Below are positions 60,073-64,000 of a stretch of DNA of 64,000 bases, piece after piece. The notes under the pieces are model-generated. The model did not search any database, was not told the DNA's origin, and saw nothing but the letters and a program-made list of their open reading frames with translations. The position numbers were made by a program, and so were the translations under genes. Source of the DNA: an uncultured Ruminococcus sp. (GTDB lineage Bacteria > Bacillota > Clostridia > Oscillospirales > Ruminococcaceae); NCBI GenBank assembly GCA_937902395.1, contig CALGTV010000019.1:1-64000 (forward strand). The letters are read 5' to 3'. Numbering within the stretch: the stretch's first letter is position 1; each line of letters opens with the position of its first letter.

Positions 60073-60279
60073 TTAATTTTCTTCTGTTTCGTCCCAGAAA
60101 AGCTGGTCGAGAGTTTTGTCAAGAGCCTTGCATATAGCGAGACAGAGTTTAAGAGTAGGGTTATAGTTGCCGGATTCAATCATTCCGATTGTCTGCCTTG
60201 TAACCCCTACCGCTTTTGCAAGATCCTCCTGATTCATATCCTTTTCCACACGGGCAATTTTCATTTTTTTATTTTTCAT
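60073..60279 (-). CDS. Small XRE-family transcription regulator
   Basis: A 68-residue Cro/CI-type helix-turn-helix protein, with [27 protein letters not shown] as the DNA-binding part and DKTLDQLFW near the C-terminus. It is close to YozG/YvaO-type regulators that pair with a membrane protein. GGGGTG precedes the ATG. It probably controls its own operon and possibly the divergent mcrBC promoter. Confidence 0.9.
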   Translation of the reverse strand: MKNKKMKIARVEKDMNQEDLAKAVGVTRQTIGMIESGNYNPTLKLCLAICKALDKTLDQLFWDETEEN

Positions 60280-60307
60280 TTATACACCCCTTTAAACAAG
60301 TAAGTCC

Positions 60308-60317
60308 ATATCGATAT
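60308..60317. promoter_or_regulatory. Palindrome near the regulator transcription start
   Basis: ATATCGATAT lies just downstream of the expected start of the XRE gene transcript, where an autoregulatory operator could be. Confidence 0.3.
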
Positions 60318-60331
60318 CTGACTGTAATTGT

Positions 60332-60360
60332 ATTATAGCATACAATTTACAAAATGTCAA
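60332..60360 (-). promoter_or_regulatory. Promoter of the XRE regulator
   Basis: Perfect consensus on the minus strand: TTGACA (60355-60360) and TATAAT (60332-60337), 17 bases apart. Confidence 0.9.
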
Positions 60361-60455
60361 GTATATTTTGCAAAATGTTCGAAAAAATTTTCTGTAAGAA
60401 ATATATATAAGATAAAATCATGAAATAGTTACTCATTTTTTACAAATGATGCTGC

Positions 60456-60484
60456 TTGACAAATATGGAAATATATAGTATAAT
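60456..60484 (+). promoter_or_regulatory. Promoter of mcrBC
   Basis: Perfect consensus: TTGACA (60456-60461) and TATAAT (60479-60484), 17 bases apart, about 38 bases before the mcrB ATG. Confidence 0.9.
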
Positions 60485-60522
60485 AGTAACACAAAATATA
60501 ACTGCTACGAGAGGATTTTGTT

Positions 60523-62292
60523 ATGAATATACAGGAAATAATCACCAACCTTATACACGAAACAGAACTGCTCCCCGATGAATACGACGGCTGTTACAAG
60601 CTTATACGTAACGCTGTAAGACGCTATGAAAACCTCCGCAACAAATCAATTATCGACCACAGTGACCTCGACCTTATTTACTCCCTCTGTATAAAATCCA
60701 ATACAAGCGGAATGGATTTGCAGAAAGAAAATGTTCAGAAATCTCACCTGCTTCACGCTGATAAAAAATCCCTCGCTAAAACTATTGAGGATATCTGGCT
60801 TTTAGCTTCCAAAAGAAGATACTCCATAAGCGAACAGGAAGAGGGCGTTACAGTGGGTATCTACAACACTGTTTTCCGTTCCTTTAAAAATCGTCCAATT
60901 TCCGAGAGAAAAGACTGCATAAGTAAGTTTATTTCAATGTGTCTGGAAATTGTTCAGCTGAACCGCGAAACTGATGAGGAAATTTTTGAAATCGCTGAAA
61001 AGGTGCTGGACAAGGACTTCGAAAGCGCAGGTCTTTCCGTTGTTGTAGTTTCAAGAATCTTACATTGCCTTAAACCTTTCACTTTCCCAATAATAAATCC
61101 CGGAGATGTCTCCACAATTTTTGCCCATGTAGGCATTGACCTTGAAGACCCTATGTCTGTATCGGCATATATCAATAACTGCCGTAAGATTAAGGCTTAC
61201 CGCGATGAAACATTCAAAATTCGCAATTATATGATTTTTGACCTTGCCATTGCAGACCTTGATATCGAAACGGAAATTGAAGAACCGGCTGAGCCTGTAG
61301 TATACTCCGCTGTCATGGAGGAGGAAACAAAGCGCATTGGAGCGCTTAACCGTATACTCTACGGACCTCCCGGCACAGGTAAGACATATAATACCGTAAA
61401 GCATGCCGTTGCCCTTGTGGAAAATAAGGAAAATGTTGACGGTGAAAAATATTCCGATGTTAAAAAGAGATTTGATGAATACTGCGAAACCGGACGTATA
61501 AAATTCACCACATTTCATCAGTCTTTCAGCTATGAGGATTTTGTTGAGGGAATCCGTCCTGTTATCGTGGACAAGTACGGTAAGGAATCCACCTCTGCCC
61601 ATGCAGAAACAAACGTTATATACAGAGTATACGACGGTGTATTCAAGACTTTCTGCGACAGAGCCGCAAAAAATCCATACGTGAATTTTGTTGCTGTCAT
61701 TGACGAAATAAACCGCGGTAATATATCGAAAATTTTCGGTGAGCTTATCACTCTTATTGAAGATACAAAACGAAATACTGCTGTTACTCTGCCATTTTCT
61801 CAGCGTGAGTTCAAAGTCCCCGAAAATGTCTATATTCTGGGAACTATGAATACTGCCGACCGTTCCATTGCTATGCTTGATACGGCTTTAAGACGACGTT
61901 TCGACTTCACGGAAATGATGCCTGTGCCTGAACTTTTAGGCAAATGCGGCGGCATTGACCTGTGCGAAATGCTGACGGCTATAAATCAGCGTATTGAGTA
62001 TTACTATGACCGTGAGCATACTATAGGACATGCCTATTTCATGAACAAAAACGGCTCAATCGGCGATATCGAAACACTGCGGAAAATTTTCAATAATAAA
62101 ATTATCCCTCTTTTGCAGGAATATTTCTTCGACGATTACGAGAAAATCCGCCTTGTGCTCAACGACGAAAATACATTCATCGAGACAATTCAGCCGAAAT
62201 ATATCAGAACCTTTGATTCAGAGCAGAATATCTACCGCATAGGCAATCCTGAGAAATGGACGGAAGAAGATTTTATCAACATCTATAGGTAA
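60523..62292 (+). CDS. mcrB: McrB-like AAA+ GTPase of a type IV restriction system
   Basis: A 589-residue protein. The first 250 residues are a helical target-recognition region of unknown specificity, with [18 protein letters not shown]. The GTPase core has Walker A GPPGTGKT at 281-288, Walker [10 protein letters not shown] with Asp394/Glu395, and the McrB signature NTAD at 443-446 in [12 protein letters not shown], which marks GTP use. The Arg finger region ALRRRFDF is also present. All key residues look intact. It normally forms hexamers that move DNA and drive McrC cleavage of modified DNA. It stands divergent from the XRE regulator and 6 bases before mcrC. Confidence 0.92.
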   Translation: MNIQEIITNLIHETELLPDEYDGCYKLIRNAVRRYENLRNKSIIDHSDLDLIYSLCIKSNTSGMDLQKENVQKSHLLHADKKSLAKTIEDIWLLASKRRYSISEQEEGVTVGIYNTVFRSFKNRPISERKDCISKFISMCLEIVQLNRETDEEIFEIAEKVLDKDFESAGLSVVVVSRILHCLKPFTFPIINPGDVSTIFAHVGIDLEDPMSVSAYINNCRKIKAYRDETFKIRNYMIFDLAIADLDIETEIEEPAEPVVYSAVMEEETKRIGALNRILYGPPGTGKTYNTVKHAVALVENKENVDGEKYSDVKKRFDEYCETGRIKFTTFHQSFSYEDFVEGIRPVIVDKYGKESTSAHAETNVIYRVYDGVFKTFCDRAAKNPYVNFVAVIDEINRGNISKIFGELITLIEDTKRNTAVTLPFSQREFKVPENVYILGTMNTADRSIAMLDTALRRRFDFTEMMPVPELLGKCGGIDLCEMLTAINQRIEYYYDREHTIGHAYFMNKNGSIGDIETLRKIFNNKIIPLLQEYFFDDYEKIRLVLNDENTFIETIQPKYIRTFDSEQNIYRIGNPEKWTEEDFINIYR

Positions 62293-62298
62293 TTTAAC

Positions 62299-63678
62299 AT
62301 GAAAGAGATTATTGCAAAATTTGAAAATGATATAATAATTGAGTTGACCGGTGAAAATGCGTCACTATTTGAAAAAATTGAAGATTTCGCACTGCGGAAC
62401 AGTCAGGTTATGACGGTATGCTTTGAAAAGGGAAGAAAAGTTATAAAATCTTCCGATTATGCAGGACTTCTGCGGCTTAACGACGGTACTCAGATTGAGA
62501 TATATCCCCGTCTCAGCGACAATCCCACAACGGCAAAAAAGCTGCTGGGACGTATGGTTTCAGCGTACCTTGATATCCCCTTTGAGAAAAATACCGCAGA
62601 TATCCTTGACAGCGAAAACGCGTCCTTTATGGAGTATTTCACCGCCGTGTTTATCCGAGAATTCACAAAAATTATGAAAAGCGGTATGCTGTCGGGATAC
62701 ACAAGCATTGAGGAAAACACCAATTCCATGCAGGGCAGTATACTCTTTTCCGAGAATATCAGGCGAAATCTTGCACACCGCGAACGTTTATACGTGCGCC
62801 ATGACGTATTTACTCCCGACAGAGCCGAAAACCGCCTCATAAAAACTGCCGCCGCTGTGCTTGCTAAGCTTACGCAGGAGCACCGTAACGGTCAGGAATT
62901 GAAAAAAATGATGATTTATCTTGACGAGGTAAAGCTGTCGGATAGCTGTGAACGTGACTTTGCCGCCTGCGTAAATACACGTAATGCAAAGAAATATACT
63001 GCTGTACTCAATATATGCCGTATGCTCCTTGCAAAGAAAAGCAGCGGATTTTCAGGTAAATACGCAAGCTGTGCCATATTCTTTCCCATGCAGGAGCTTT
63101 TTGCCGCTTATATGGCAAAGCTTGCAAAGGCTGAATGTAAGAATACTGTTGTGAAAACAATGGCAAAAGCAGGCTTTGTATGCGGTGAAAACAGGCTTTT
63201 TCCAATTATGCCCCATATTGCCGTATATGAAAAAAGCGGAGAAATCCGCAGTGTAACAAATATAAAATGGAGCCATATCAGCTCCGTAAACGAGATAAAT
63301 TCCGACGATATTTTCAGGCTTCTTGCCGCCGCTGAAAAGCTGAATTGTGACAATGCGGTTATGCTTTATCCCTCCTACGCTCAGATTCCCGACACTAAGC
63401 TTACCATGAACTGTGGCAGGGAAATTGCTCTTACCATTAAATTTGCGGATTTTTCCGAGGGTACAATTACAGGAGAATTTAGCTGTGAAACCTCAGATGA
63501 GACAGATTTCACCGAAGAATACACGGAGGAAACAGATTTACCCGATACAGCCGAATACTCAGAGAAAGAAACGGCGGAAGATGAAAAAATCTCCGAAGTT
63601 ACGGCTGAAACCGAAACAGCGGAGACAAATCACATACCCGAGAAAAAGCGCATAAAAATATTACGACATAAAAAATAA
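62299..63678 (+). CDS. mcrC: McrC-like protein with substituted nuclease residues
   Basis: A 459-residue McrC family protein. The N-terminal part (about 1-150) would contact McrB; TSIEENTNSMQGSILFSENI and VFTPDRAENRLIKTA are typical McrC blocks. In the C-terminal PD-(D/E)xK nuclease the expected PD...DxK reads MPHIAVYE then TNIKW: His306 and Asn321 replace the two Asp while Lys323 stays. Each change needs one base. This predicts weak or no DNA cleavage. The last 60 residues are an acidic Thr/Glu tail ending in KKRIKILRHKK, absent from typical McrC. Start ATG 62299. Confidence 0.85.
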   Translation: MKEIIAKFENDIIIELTGENASLFEKIEDFALRNSQVMTVCFEKGRKVIKSSDYAGLLRLNDGTQIEIYPRLSDNPTTAKKLLGRMVSAYLDIPFEKNTADILDSENASFMEYFTAVFIREFTKIMKSGMLSGYTSIEENTNSMQGSILFSENIRRNLAHRERLYVRHDVFTPDRAENRLIKTAAAVLAKLTQEHRNGQELKKMMIYLDEVKLSDSCERDFAACVNTRNAKKYTAVLNICRMLLAKKSSGFSGKYASCAIFFPMQELFAAYMAKLAKAECKNTVVKTMAKAGFVCGENRLFPIMPHIAVYEKSGEIRSVTNIKWSHISSVNEINSDDIFRLLAAAEKLNCDNAVMLYPSYAQIPDTKLTMNCGREIALTIKFADFSEGTITGEFSCETSDETDFTEEYTEETDLPDTAEYSEKETAEDEKISEVTAETETAETNHIPEKKRIKILRHKK

Positions 63679-63685
63679 AAAACAA

Positions 63686-63718
63686 CCCCCGATTCGCAAG
63701 ACATCGGGGGGATTTTTT
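63686..63718. terminator. Shared terminator of mcrC and rpsT
   Basis: An 8-bp CCCCCGAT/ATCGGGGG stem with a 9-base loop, T run on the plus side and A run on the other, so it can work in both directions between the convergent genes. Confidence 0.92.
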
Positions 63719-63725
63719 ATTTAAA

Positions 63726-63986
63726 TTACTGAGCAGCGTTAAGCTTCTTAGCCAGCTGAGCCTTCTTTCTTGCAGCCTTATTCTTATGCATAAGACCCTT
63801 AGCGCAAGCCTGGTCAACCTTCTTAACAGCGAGCTTGATAGCCTCTGCCTTATCAGCAGCACCTGTAGAACAAGCGATATCAGCCTTCTTGAGAACTGTC
63901 TTAAGATTGGACTTTCTGGACTTGTTAGCAGCAGCCTTAGTAGCGTTTACCTTAACTCTCTTCTTTGCAGATTTAATATTTGGCAT
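63726..63986 (-). CDS. rpsT: 30S ribosomal protein S20
   Basis: An 86-residue basic protein with PNIKSAKKRVKVNATKAAAN at the start and GLMHKNKAARKKAQLAKKL near the end, diagnostic of S20, which binds 16S rRNA in the 30S body. GGAGG precedes the ATG; its promoter is beyond the window. Confidence 0.97.
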   Translation of the reverse strand: MPNIKSAKKRVKVNATKAAANKSRKSNLKTVLKKADIACSTGAADKAEAIKLAVKKVDQACAKGLMHKNKAARKKAQLAKKLNAAQ

Positions 63987-64000
63987 AATTGCACCTCCCG

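Overview
The window looks like a chromosomal segment of a cellulolytic, probably spore-forming member of the Clostridia close to Ruminococcus. The evidence is a GH9 cellulase ending in a Ruminococcus-style dockerin, a spoIIR gene, an Asp23/FakA pair, an NfnAB-type electron-bifurcating pair, and Firmicutes-style housekeeping operons with strong GGAGG ribosome binding sites and TTGACA-N17-TATAAT promoters. The genus call is inferred from gene content only.

Region 1 (1-6254) is an accessory zone stacked against the 3' end of a tRNA-Leu(CAG) gene at 6168-6254, minus strand. Two extra copies of the tRNA 3' part, each with the adjoining hairpin, lie at 3850-3926 and 5174-5267. They divide the zone into segments: (i) a mobile element remnant with a RepA-like ATPase, a structured non-coding stretch and a large serine recombinase; (ii) a lone lipoprotein gene; (iii) a frameshifted Imm26-like immunity gene, a possible toxin-gene remnant before it, and a 33-residue peptide that resembles half a dockerin.

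Region 2 (6345-31760, all minus strand) is housekeeping. It holds a CD1247-type zinc protein, efp, an M24 peptidase, aroQ and rpsU. Next comes a nearly continuous, overlapping array rlmB-like/dprA/topA/trmFO/plsX/rnc/radical SAM/smc/ftsY/rdgB/yhbY/nadD/yqeK/LCP/rsfS/membrane protein/leuS, then infC-rpmI-rplT and spoIIR. FtsY has an unusual acidic C-terminal tail and LeuRS has altered signature motifs.

Region 3 (31995-39154, plus strand) carries a leucine-rich-repeat surface protein, the GH9 dockerin cellulase, an ECF sigma factor with a DUF4179 probable anti-sigma partner, and cysK. Two related inverted-repeat elements flank the sigma pair.

Region 4 (39457-46726, plus strand) is a compact phage-derived cluster: small and large terminase, portal, major capsid, XkdF-like protease, connectors, a tail or baseplate protein and a hub-like protein, followed by a FeoA-domain protein. 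No integrase, tape measure, sheath, lysis gene or repressor is visible, so it is either a heavily reduced prophage or a domesticated particle locus. It is the strongest candidate for an undescribed system here.

Region 5 (46938-60279, minus strand) holds fakA, an Asp23 protein, nfnAB, an acetyltransferase, three tandem paralogous membrane proteins, ddl, a membrane-anchored MurF-like ligase, an alpha/beta hydrolase, a small membrane protein and an XRE regulator.

Region 6 (60523-63678, plus strand) is a two-gene McrBC-like system. McrB looks intact, but both catalytic aspartates expected in McrC are replaced (His306 and Asn321). rpsT closes the window on the minus strand. No CRISPR array, rRNA gene or complete insertion sequence was seen.
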